From JBKHBT01 sp046542255 (lineage in GTDB: Bacteria > UBP14 > UBA6098 > JBKHBT01), in assembly GCA_046542255.1 (NCBI GenBank), contig JBKHBT010000013.1, positions 1 through 51,776 of the forward strand: 51,776 bases of DNA, read 5' to 3'. The translations under genes were made by a program, and so were the position numbers. A model generated the notes under the pieces. It did not search any database, was not told where the DNA came from, and was given only the letters and a program-made list of their open reading frames with translations. Below are positions 17,147 to 24,920 of this stretch, in pieces (position 1 is the stretch's first letter; each line of letters starts with the position of its first letter).

Positions 17147-17875
17147 ATACTAAAAACGATTCAACCGATTTATCGATGTATTGTCATAGAAAGGCTCAAC
17201 CGCTTTGTCGTCATTCTTGATTGCAATGGACGGAAACTTCGCGCGCATACAAATAATACAGGCAGGCTTCTCGAATTTATGCAAAGTGGAAGAATTGCCT
17301 TATGCACCGATAAACCGCCTGGCAAAACCGATATCCGCCTTCTTGGCTTCGATGATTCTCACATAACTGGAAACAAAGCATATTCCGGAGCATTAATCGA
17401 CACCAGGCTTCAGATGCAGAGCTTCGAGGTCGCATGGGAAAGAAACCTAATACCATATCTTGAGCACTGGAAATTCCATAAACGCGATCAGGACTTGAAA
17501 GGCTCTTTTCTGGACTATCTCGCTTTTTCTGAAGATAATAATAATGACAAATTATATATCGAACTAAAAAGCGCAGTAGAGCGTGGCGAAGATGATTTTG
17601 CCATGTATCCTGATTGCCCGTCTTTGCGAGGCCAAAGGCATGTACGCCACCTTACCGAATACAAAAGAGAGGGTGGCAATTCGATGATAGTTTTCATATC
17701 AGCTCTGCCCGGGGCTAAGGCATTCACACCCAATACAGAAAAAGACCCGGAAATGGGCAGTTTATTGAAAAAAGCAAAATTAGCCGAAGTCGATATTAGA
17801 GCGGTTTCAATGGCACTCGATATAGAAACTGGCCAAATAAAATTGATTAATCCAGATTTGCCTGTTTTCATTTAG
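17147..17875 (+). CDS. sfsA: SfsA family nuclease, no standard start codon
   Basis: SfsA proteins (sugar fermentation stimulation homologues) carry a PD-(D/E)xK nuclease fold with an N-terminal OB-like part. Here D123, E139 and K141 (SFLDYL and YIELKSA) fit the active site. The first in-frame ATG (17279) is too late: the upstream codons encode the conserved family N-terminus, RLNRFVVIL and HTNNTGRLLEF. No ATG, GTG or TTG occurs between the glgA stop (17129-17131) and 17279 in this frame. I place the start at ATA 17147, which gives 242 residues, close to E. coli SfsA; ATT at 17159 is the alternative. Neither has a clear ribosome site. Because glgA is in the same frame, amber readthrough to a GlgA-SfsA fusion is another possibility. 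Identity is firm, start is not. Confidence 0.85.
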   Translation: MLKTIQPIYRCIVIERLNRFVVILDCNGRKLRAHTNNTGRLLEFMQSGRIALCTDKPPGKTDIRLLGFDDSHITGNKAYSGALIDTRLQMQSFEVAWERNLIPYLEHWKFHKRDQDLKGSFLDYLAFSEDNNNDKLYIELKSAVERGEDDFAMYPDCPSLRGQRHVRHLTEYKREGGNSMIVFISALPGAKAFTPNTEKDPEMGSLLKKAKLAEVDIRAVSMALDIETGQIKLINPDLPVFI

Positions 17876-17988
17876 ATTCTTTTGTCTATTATCGGTTTGC
17901 TTATTCTGCTCTGCATTATTGAAAATAGACAAAATATAGACCTTAATTCAAATAATAATATTTTTTTCATATTAAATGGAATTATCTC

Positions 17989-18017
17989 TTGACATATCTG
18001 CGCCAAAATAGTTTAAT
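17989..18017 (+). promoter_or_regulatory. Sigma70-like promoter for the lolA-like/gatC/kdsB operon
   Basis: TTGACA (17989-17994), a 17-base spacer and TTTAAT (18012-18017). The predicted transcript has a leader of about 40 bases with GAGGT before the ATG at 18064. Confidence 0.65.
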
Positions 18018-18063
18018 ATCTTTTAAGATAGTTAAATATCTTGAAAGACAAAACGAGGTAGGC

Positions 18064-18633
18064 ATGACAAAGTCCTTAATAATGGTGATTTTGCTTTTGA
18101 TAATCTCACTGAATGCAGTTGATTCTGCCTCTATCGAAAAAAAGCTGCAGGAAATCAGCGATTTTTCTGGTGAGCTTATCCAAACAATCCCATCACCGAT
18201 GGGCGAAAAATCAGACACAGGCAAAATATATTTCTCAAGGCCTAATGTCAAAATTGAGCTTCTTGGTGAAAATATCCTTATCAAAGATGATTTATTATAT
18301 CTATATGAAGACTCTTCGCTCGATGGCATGATAACTTCTGCCGATGAAATGGTAATATTCACTGCTAATCCAATTTCCGGCCTTTCCAAAAATTACAAGG
18401 TCGAGGTCACTGATAATCAAGATAATTGGCGAATTATCGCAAATGCCAAAGAAGATATGAATGTGATGAAATATATTATCGATATCGATAAGCAAAAAAA
18501 AGTACCTGTTTATCTTGAAAAGCACGATATTACTGGCCAAATCACTATCTTCAAAATAGATAATATTCGATTTGATAAGGTAGATGATGTTAGATTCGAA
18601 ATGCCAGATGATATAAATTTTGAGAGTTATTAA
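18064..18633 (+). CDS. LolA-like outer-membrane lipoprotein carrier
   Basis: The product is a 189-residue periplasmic protein. A signal peptide ends near LNAVDSA. The mature part has the LolA pattern: an opening helix and strand (FSGELIQTI), GKIYFSRPNVKIELLG, a lipid-facing strand set ending LYLYEDS, and a C-terminal strand series. LolA ferries lipoproteins from the inner to the outer membrane, which fits the several lipoproteins in this window. The protein is slightly short and diverged, so a LolA-fold relative with another cargo is possible. An upstream in-frame ATG (17989) coincides with the promoter and is rejected; GAGGT precedes the chosen ATG. The TAA stop overlaps the ATG of gatC. Confidence 0.8.
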   Translation: MTKSLIMVILLLIISLNAVDSASIEKKLQEISDFSGELIQTIPSPMGEKSDTGKIYFSRPNVKIELLGENILIKDDLLYLYEDSSLDGMITSADEMVIFTANPISGLSKNYKVEVTDNQDNWRIIANAKEDMNVMKYIIDIDKQKKVPVYLEKHDITGQITIFKIDNIRFDKVDDVRFEMPDDINFESY

Positions 18634-18932
18634 TGGATAAAACAATAGAACATACATCGAGATTAGCCAAATTGGATTTTACTGGGGATGAAAGCAAAAG
18701 TATAGCTAAAGATTTCCAGAACATGCTGGATTTTGTTGATAAGATCGACCAAATGGGCTATTGCAAACTGGACCTGGATATAACGAAAGCAGCCAGGATT
18801 AAGAATCTCCGCTCTGATAGAATTAATGACAATAAAGATAGTTTGAAGTTAAATCATAAATCCCACAATGATTATTTTGTAACATATTGTAATTTAAATA
18901 TAAGCGAGCTATCAAAAGATGAAAGACACTAA
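18633..18932 (+). CDS. gatC: Asp-tRNA(Asn)/Glu-tRNA(Gln) amidotransferase subunit C
   Basis: GatC is the small subunit that clamps GatA to GatB in the enzyme that amidates mischarged Glu-tRNA(Gln) or Asp-tRNA(Asn). The 99-residue sequence has the family layout: an early helix with HTSRLAKLDF, a long helix NMLDFVDKIDQM and the later LRSDRIND segment that matches the conserved LReD motif. The C-terminus is longer than usual. It overlaps the LolA-like gene by one base (TAATG) and kdsB by 14 bases, so translation is coupled. gatA and gatB are absent from the window, and the C-terminal half is diverged. Confidence 0.85.
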   Translation: MDKTIEHTSRLAKLDFTGDESKSIAKDFQNMLDFVDKIDQMGYCKLDLDITKAARIKNLRSDRINDNKDSLKLNHKSHNDYFVTYCNLNISELSKDERH

Positions 18933-19662
18933 AGTAATAGGGATAATTCCTGCGCGCCTGGGATCAAAACGTTTTCCAAATAAGGCCATATACGAGTTAG
19001 AGGGAAAGCCGCTTTTCCTATGGCCGGCGCAGGAAGCCCAAAAATGCAAGAGTATCGACAAAGTCATAGTCGCAACAAATTCAGAAGAAATCGCCGAAAT
19101 TGCTAAAAAAAACGATGTCGAGGTTTTCTTAAATCAGACCAAATGTAGTTGTGGCACAGAGCGAATTGCAGAATATGCAAGCATAGATGACAGTGGCGAT
19201 TACTTTTTGAATATTCAGGCCGATGAAGTTCTAATACAGGACTGGATGCTCGACCTTTTAATTGAAAGGGCTATCGAGCTGGAATCTAAGATGGCCACGA
19301 TAATTACTCCAATTTTCGATGATTCCGAGCTCGATGATAAAAATACTGTCAAGGTAGTATGCAATCGAGGTAGCGATGCTCTTTATTTTTCTCGCGCTGC
19401 TATTCCTTTCTCAAGGCATTTGCATTCTCAATATAGAAAGCATATCGGGATATATTTCTACGATAGGGATGTTTTAGCACATTATGATCAGAAAATCATA
19501 TCGCAATTAGAATATGCCGAAAGTTTAGAGCAACTCCGTGCCCTGGAAAATGGTTTCAAAATCCATTGCATCAATATCGATCAGGCAGCAGAATTGGTTT
19601 CTGTCAATGCGCGGAATGATATACCAAGGATTATAGATATCCTCAATAATAAAATAGATTAG
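18919..19662 (+). CDS. kdsB: 3-deoxy-manno-octulosonate cytidylyltransferase
   Basis: KdsB activates KDO with CTP to CMP-KDO, needed to build the inner core of lipopolysaccharide; it is strong evidence for an outer membrane with LPS. The 247-residue protein begins with the nucleotide-binding loop IPARLGSKRFPNK. NIQADEVLI corresponds to the usual NVQGDEP, with Ala for Gly. HIGIYFYDRD and LEYAESLEQLRALENG are the typical substrate and C-terminal signatures. It overlaps gatC by 14 bases and is the last gene of its operon, converging with the coiled-coil outer-membrane gene only 15 bases away. No other KDO gene is visible here. Confidence 0.96.
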   Translation: MKDTKVIGIIPARLGSKRFPNKAIYELEGKPLFLWPAQEAQKCKSIDKVIVATNSEEIAEIAKKNDVEVFLNQTKCSCGTERIAEYASIDDSGDYFLNIQADEVLIQDWMLDLLIERAIELESKMATIITPIFDDSELDDKNTVKVVCNRGSDALYFSRAAIPFSRHLHSQYRKHIGIYFYDRDVLAHYDQKIISQLEYAESLEQLRALENGFKIHCINIDQAAELVSVNARNDIPRIIDILNNKID

Positions 19663-19677
19663 CTATTTCTAATTTAT

Positions 19678-21873
19678 TTATCTTATATTAAAAAATGTTT
19701 CGATTCCAAATTCCATTGGGAATTCGTCTGCTGGTTCTGGTATTGTAGCTGTAATACCAAGCGGTACCGATTCTAGCAAAATCCAGGCTTCGAATTCATA
19801 ATATCTGACCGGAACAATTTCATCTTTGAAATGTATCGGATTTTCAGGGTCTCTGATATCTAAATCCCATGTATCTGGATTGATTTGGTACATAGTCGTT
19901 GTTAACCAACGTCCTGTGGATTCTGTGTAGAAACCCATTCTGAAAATCATTGGCTTTTCAAAAATTGGTATACTGGGAAGATGATAGAAGGCATCGCCAA
20001 CAAAATTGCTCAATTTGCCTTCTCGGTCTATATTACCGTATGTATAGACTCCAAACATTTGAACATTGTCGATATGAATTGGATAGATATCCATGAAATT
20101 GAATCTACATTCTTCTGCGAGCCTGTTATGAAGATTCGGCAGGAATGAAAAGTCATTGCCTCCCCAGGTAAGGCCGGTTCCGATGAATACTTTCTCTGAT
20201 TTTTTGGGAGTCATCAAAAGGAAGCTTTCATATTTATCGTGATATGGCGTTGAAAGGCCAGAATTCTCGATATATGAAGCGAAGAACTCAAAAGTCATAA
20301 GAATATTTGAATCCATTTTGGGTTCATCCTTCTGTTCTTGCTGGCTTCTAATGACATCCGGTTTATTTCCATGTCTGGAGAAACGTGTCGATGGGCGGAA
20401 AGTTTCCGGTTCTACAAATTCTGGATATGGTTTCTTAAGTATTCTATGCTGCAAACCGACAGAAAAGACATTGTATCCTTTCGGAATAATAAACAGATTC
20501 GAATATGCTCGAAGTTCTGTATTTATATATTTATTGTATGACTCTAAAGCCAGCTTGACAGAAAACGCATCCTTAAGCTTCGGATCGAGGTAATCGATTC
20601 CATATTTATAGTAATAGTTCAAGCCCAAATAAAGATTGGTCGAATCCACAACAGGTTCTGATGCAGGGATAACATATGGCAACCAGGGAAGCATCCATGG
20701 ATACATCCAAAGCCCTCCGCCTGCATAGAAGTCTGCTTTATTAGGTGTCTCAAAAACATTGAAATCCGATTTTGCTTCTATTGCCCTGAATGAATTTTGG
20801 CCAAATAGATTAATTTTTTTATATCGCATTCCAATGCCACTAAAGTTTAGGCTACCATTCTCATTAAAATCTTCATTCTCTGCTCTGGCGGCAGAGCGCA
20901 GTGATAATCTAAGATAGGATTCAGCGCTTGAATACGGAGTAACATTTCTTAATTCATTTTCTTTGAACATTAGTTCTCTGTCAAGAAGTGTGATAATTAG
21001 TTCCAGGGAATCTATTCGATTATTAAGCGAAGTTCTCAATTTTAAATTATCATCTATGATATTCCAGAGGCTATCATTTTCTTCTGATAATGACTCTGCT
21101 CTATTTTTATAGGTCATGAGAGATTCTTCAAAGGTACTGATCATTCTAAAATTTTGGATTGAATCTCTTGTGAAAATCTCGAGCTTTCTTTGTAGCTCGG
21201 AAATCTTATTTTGATAAACCTGCATACTATCGTAAACATTTACAGCCTGCCTAAGTATTCTTTCATTCTTTTCATTTATAATCTCCCGCAGAGAATCATT
21301 TCGAGTTCTCATCTGATTAATTTTAGAATTTATATAATGAAAAGCAGCAGAATCAATTTCATTCACTTCAGTATCATCGACATAAGGCCGATAGTTTGTA
21401 GTTCGAAAATTATCTTCATTTAATTCTACTTCGTCAAATGTTTCGCCACCCTCGTAATAATCAGGGACATTACTATCTTCATCTGCTGGTGGCTGTGGAG
21501 TTTCTTCTGAATTTGGCTCGGGAAGTGGTACTTCCTCTTCCGGGCTTGTTCGCTCGTATATGGCATTTGCATAACTCTGGAATTGTTTTATACAATTATC
21601 GACAGTGTCGATCTTAGCAGGTTCACTTTGATCGCCATATTTAGCAATCATTGCAGAATATCTATCTAATTTGTTTTTGAATTCCGTGGCTTTTTCATAA
21701 TTGAACGATGCAGCATTATCGACATCATTTACCACATCTAAATACCACTTATAAAGCTCGGGATGTAGGCCATCCGATGTAATATTTTTGCATACATTGA
21801 AGTCGATTTTTTCAGCATTGAGTGAAACTATCAAAATAGTTATAATCGGGATAATTACTATAAATTTTCTCAT
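19678..21873 (-). CDS. Outer-membrane protein with periplasmic coiled-coil stalk
   Basis: This is a 731-residue protein of unknown family. A signal peptide (ending SLNA) is followed by a helical domain to about 110, an acidic Pro/Glu-rich linker (about 110-170), a long coiled coil with DSL/DSLR heptads (about 180-320) and a C-terminal part of about 400 residues. That last part alternates aromatic and polar residues as in beta-barrels and ends in FFNIR. The layout suggests an outer-membrane barrel with an internal stalk that may reach the cell wall or a periplasmic partner. AAAGG lies 5 bases before the ATG, with a TTGAAA-N16-TATATT promoter upstream. A soluble beta-domain instead of a barrel cannot be excluded. 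Confidence 0.75.
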   Translation of the reverse strand: MRKFIVIIPIITILIVSLNAEKIDFNVCKNITSDGLHPELYKWYLDVVNDVDNAASFNYEKATEFKNKLDRYSAMIAKYGDQSEPAKIDTVDNCIKQFQSYANAIYERTSPEEEVPLPEPNSEETPQPPADEDSNVPDYYEGGETFDEVELNEDNFRTTNYRPYVDDTEVNEIDSAAFHYINSKINQMRTRNDSLREIINEKNERILRQAVNVYDSMQVYQNKISELQRKLEIFTRDSIQNFRMISTFEESLMTYKNRAESLSEENDSLWNIIDDNLKLRTSLNNRIDSLELIITLLDRELMFKENELRNVTPYSSAESYLRLSLRSAARAENEDFNENGSLNFSGIGMRYKKINLFGQNSFRAIEAKSDFNVFETPNKADFYAGGGLWMYPWMLPWLPYVIPASEPVVDSTNLYLGLNYYYKYGIDYLDPKLKDAFSVKLALESYNKYINTELRAYSNLFIIPKGYNVFSVGLQHRILKKPYPEFVEPETFRPSTRFSRHGNKPDVIRSQQEQKDEPKMDSNILMTFEFFASYIENSGLSTPYHDKYESFLLMTPKKSEKVFIGTGLTWGGNDFSFLPNLHNRLAEECRFNFMDIYPIHIDNVQMFGVYTYGNIDREGKLSNFVGDAFYHLPSIPIFEKPMIFRMGFYTESTGRWLTTTMYQINPDTWDLDIRDPENPIHFKDEIVPVRYYEFEAWILLESVPLGITATIPEPADEFPMEFGIETFFNIR

Positions 21874-21933
21874 ATTAGCCTTTTTAGCTTTGAACTTATA
21901 TTAGACATTTCTGTTTAACCTTTGCTTTTCATA

Positions 21934-21961
21934 AATATAGAACCTGAATCTTTATTTTCAA
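21934..21961 (-). promoter_or_regulatory. Sigma70-like promoter for the coiled-coil outer-membrane gene
   Basis: On the minus strand TTGAAA is followed after 16 bases by TATATT. The leader would be about 55 bases. Confidence 0.45.
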
Positions 21962-22067
21962 CAAAAAAATTCGAAAATTAAGCAAAATTTCACTTTTTTA
22001 TGGTTTTTATTGCTTTTTTAAGCAAAAATCCTAAAATCTATTAAAATAACAGAACCAAAATATTAAA

Positions 22068-23105
22068 TTATGGATAACTTACTCGATATCTCAATTTATT
22101 GTAAAAATAGACTATTGTCACAAGAATGACAAATACAAAAAAGAACCAGGGATAAAATAATGATGTTAAAATTGCAAGAGCCGATATTGCGACTTTATTT
22201 GCGCTGATAACTGTGGAATGATTCTTGAGTGCATATACAAAAAATGGCAAAGAAATAAATCCAGTAAGGAATATTGGCGGCTGCGAGACTATAAGTGCCG
22301 TACCAATAGCAATTAGTAAGATCACATTCGCCATTATAATACTATTTTTTACGCCCATTTTAACAGCGATAGTTATTTTATCGGTCTCTCTATCGGCTTC
22401 AATATCCGGTATTGTTGTCAAAATATAGACACTGGCATATGCGAAAAGATACGGCAATGAAGCCCAAATTGCTTGCATATCATATCTTTCAGACCAGAAA
22501 TAGCCTATTATAAAAATCAAAGCCCCATGCCCTATCCCATTTAGAATTAATCCTCCTAATGGTTTATTCTTAAGAGAAAATTTTGGATGGCTATAAATAA
22601 TACCCAAAATCACTCCAGTGAGTGTCAAAAGACCGACAGGAAGATTCCATGTAAAGGCGAAAAACAAGGCAAATAGGCTGGTTATGATATACATTGCCCA
22701 TGCATATTGCTTTGATATCAGGCCTTCTGCAAGTGGAAGATGCTTTCCGCCAATTTTATCTGCTTTTATATCGAATATCTGATTTATGATAAAAACCGAG
22801 CCACCGAGCAGGGTCATGGTCAGAAATAATATGGCCATTCCTTCTCTATTTCCCGGAGCAACTGCGCCCAATGAATTATCTGGAGGAATTCGGCTACTCC
22901 AAAATCCCAGGATAGCCGGCATCCAGACACATATTAGAAGCAGTGGCCGAAAAAGAGCAAATGCATCGAGAATTTTCATGATTGTCCGCACTATCGGATT
23001 ATTCATGAATCTTCGAGGTCGTTTATCCGATACAAGCTTTTCAGCGGAATTGGCTAATTCCTTTTTGGGATCGATAATATTTTTTAATTTATCTTTACGC
23101 AACAT
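22068..23105 (-). CDS. UbiA family prenyltransferase
   Basis: This is an integral membrane enzyme of 345 residues that transfers an isoprenoid chain to an acceptor. Both Asp-rich Mg-diphosphate motifs are visible: NQIFDIKADKIGGKHLPLA and TIPDIEADRETDKITIAV. Eight or nine hydrophobic helices surround them. Family members make quinones (UbiA, MenA), haem O, or archaeal-type and other prenyl lipids; I cannot tell the acceptor from sequence alone. The N-terminal 45 residues are basic, non-hydrophobic and longer than usual. It lies 66 bases downstream of the Memo-AMMECR1 gene, probably in one operon. No quinone gene is adjacent, and no clear ribosome site precedes the ATG. Confidence 0.9.
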   Translation of the reverse strand: MLRKDKLKNIIDPKKELANSAEKLVSDKRPRRFMNNPIVRTIMKILDAFALFRPLLLICVWMPAILGFWSSRIPPDNSLGAVAPGNREGMAILFLTMTLLGGSVFIINQIFDIKADKIGGKHLPLAEGLISKQYAWAMYIITSLFALFFAFTWNLPVGLLTLTGVILGIIYSHPKFSLKNKPLGGLILNGIGHGALIFIIGYFWSERYDMQAIWASLPYLFAYASVYILTTIPDIEADRETDKITIAVKMGVKNSIIMANVILLIAIGTALIVSQPPIFLTGFISLPFFVYALKNHSTVISANKVAISALAILTSLFYPWFFFVFVILVTIVYFYNKLRYRVSYP

Positions 23106-23171
23106 AACGTACTAAAGTTAAACATGTTGGTAAAGAAAGCAACATCAATCATCAAAGAAAGAGATTTTTTT

Positions 23172-24755
23172 TTACTTATCGTCTGGCAACATTTCAGCTT
23201 CGCTAAATTTCAACACAGTGAAAGTATAGAGTTCTGTATCCGGGTTTTTATAGCAATCTCTTGAAAGGCCTGCTTTTTGTGAACAAAGCTCGCCGAGAAA
23301 TTCATCCAGAGACCATCCTGTATCGGTTGCAACCACTGGCAAGAATACGCCTGTTCGCATCATTCCATCTCTATTTCCAACCAAATATACGCCATCTTTA
23401 CCGAGTCTAATATCTTCATAGGAATCGATTTTCTTAAGTGGAGAAAGAACCGATACTTCTATATCGATTTTGTCGAGTTCACTCTCTGATACCGGCCTGA
23501 ACCTATGGTCATTCACAGCAGCGGATATGGCCATATCCCTAACAGCGAGATATAATGGGCCTTGCGCCATCATCTGTCCGATGCAGCCACGCAAACGGCC
23601 ATCACGCTCTAATGTTACAAATACTGCGGCTTTTTCCGTGAGTTTTTTATCCTTTGGCTTTTCAGGCTTCAATGTACGTCCGCTTTTTACGTATTCATTT
23701 ATCGTTTGGCGCGCTAATTTTAATAGGTATATCTTTTGTTCGCGGGTTAAAGAATAATCCTCTGCACCTGGAGTCGATTCATTTGAACTTTCTTCTCGAA
23801 GCTTAAAGCCTTCGAATTGGTTCTCAAAGAAAAATCCAATAGAACAGTATCCAACAACTCTCGATGGATCACCGATCTCGACATCACCGGAATTTGCATA
23901 ACGAAGAAGCTTTGCATCTTCTGCACCGAATCTTCTAGCAAGAGACATAGCAGTTACTACAGGGCCCATTCCACATAACTCGACTTCTCTCGAAGAAAGT
24001 GCATCCAACAGACCATTAATATCATTATCTGTGATGTATTCAATTGCAGCTCTGTCCATTTTGACTGCTTTATCATAAGAATGATAATGGCTCATATCGG
24101 TGCTAATAATCATAACGGCATCTTCATTGCCATCGAGTGCGGTAGAAAGGCTATTTATAAGCGCCTGCGCTTCTTCCATCGAAGAATGAGAAAATGAAAT
24201 CGGTACTATTTTAGTATTATTGCCTAAAGCTACCTGAATAAAGGGAAGCATAATCTCCAAAGAATGTTCCCTTGCATGAGTTTCAGGTACAAAACCGATT
24301 TTGGGTGATGTCTTTATGATTTTATCAGCAAGCTCTTCATCGATTTCGAGAGTGCCCAGTGGAGTTTTCCATCCACCTTTGTTCCATACCGACACGCGGC
24401 CATCACCATCGCCCTGGTGAGAAAAACCAATCACGATAACTGTCTTGAAATCATGGTATTCGGATTGCTCTTTAAGCAGCTTGAAACTATAACCAGCTAC
24501 CGGGCCTGAATAGGCATAGCCAGCATGAGGCGATATCAGTGCCATAACCCGGTTCTCGGGTACATCAACTTCGGCATTTTGGATATATCCTTCTATCATT
24601 TTGGAAAGTTCATCAGCATTGTCCGGATACCAGCTTCCTGCCAGTACGCTTTTTCTAATATTATCCATATCTTTAGTCTCCTTTATATTCTGAGATTTTA
24701 GAGTGATTAACAATATTGCAATGATTAAAAAATATAAGCAATATTTACGAAGCAT
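23172..24755 (-). CDS. Exported Memo-AMMECR1 fusion (AmmeMemoRadiSam B and A)
   Basis: A 527-residue fusion of two widely linked families of unsettled function. The Memo domain (about 31-315) keeps the likely metal ligands: H77 in SPHAGYAYSG, H113 in GFSHQG, H223 in DMSHYH and C261 in ELCGMGP. The AMMECR1 domain (about 335-520) has LRGCIG at 388-393. The third partner, a radical-SAM protein, is not in the window. The first ATG has AGGAGG 5 bases upstream and adds a hydrophobic signal or anchor (residues 5-19), so the main product is probably exported. A second ATG (24666-24668, residue 30), where Memo proteins normally begin, has its own AAAGGAG 9 bases upstream. The promoter lies directly before the gene. 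Confidence 0.93.
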   Translation of the reverse strand: MLRKYCLYFLIIAILLITLKSQNIKETKDMDNIRKSVLAGSWYPDNADELSKMIEGYIQNAEVDVPENRVMALISPHAGYAYSGPVAGYSFKLLKEQSEYHDFKTVIVIGFSHQGDGDGRVSVWNKGGWKTPLGTLEIDEELADKIIKTSPKIGFVPETHAREHSLEIMLPFIQVALGNNTKIVPISFSHSSMEEAQALINSLSTALDGNEDAVMIISTDMSHYHSYDKAVKMDRAAIEYITDNDINGLLDALSSREVELCGMGPVVTAMSLARRFGAEDAKLLRYANSGDVEIGDPSRVVGYCSIGFFFENQFEGFKLREESSNESTPGAEDYSLTREQKIYLLKLARQTINEYVKSGRTLKPEKPKDKKLTEKAAVFVTLERDGRLRGCIGQMMAQGPLYLAVRDMAISAAVNDHRFRPVSESELDKIDIEVSVLSPLKKIDSYEDIRLGKDGVYLVGNRDGMMRTGVFLPVVATDTGWSLDEFLGELCSQKAGLSRDCYKNPDTELYTFTVLKFSEAEMLPDDK

Positions 24756-24783
24756 TATTACCTCCTATTGATTCTATTTGTAT

Positions 24784-24812
24784 AATATACAAAATATTGA
24801 ATCACATGTAAA
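24784..24812 (-). promoter_or_regulatory. Promoter of the Memo-AMMECR1 operon with overlapping palindrome
   Basis: On the minus strand TTTACA and TATATT are 17 bases apart. The -10 box sits inside a near-perfect palindrome, TTTGTATA-A-TATACAAA (plus strand 24778-24794), a possible operator. Confidence 0.5.
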
Positions 24813-24920
24813 GCATATTTAAGATATGCAATAAAATAGAAATAATGCAAACTTTGACTGTAACATCGGAGACTATTACATTATCGATAAAACTCGGACT
24901 GATAGTGAATTTTTGATGTT

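Noticed and set aside
19652..19668. AAATAG/CTATTT hairpin between convergent kdsB and the coiled-coil gene
   Set aside because: The 6-bp stem has a single G-C pair, too weak to call a terminator.
22010..22025. TTGCTT-TTTT-AAGCAA hairpin after the UbiA gene as terminator
   Set aside because: The stem is weak and no T-tract follows it in the direction of transcription.
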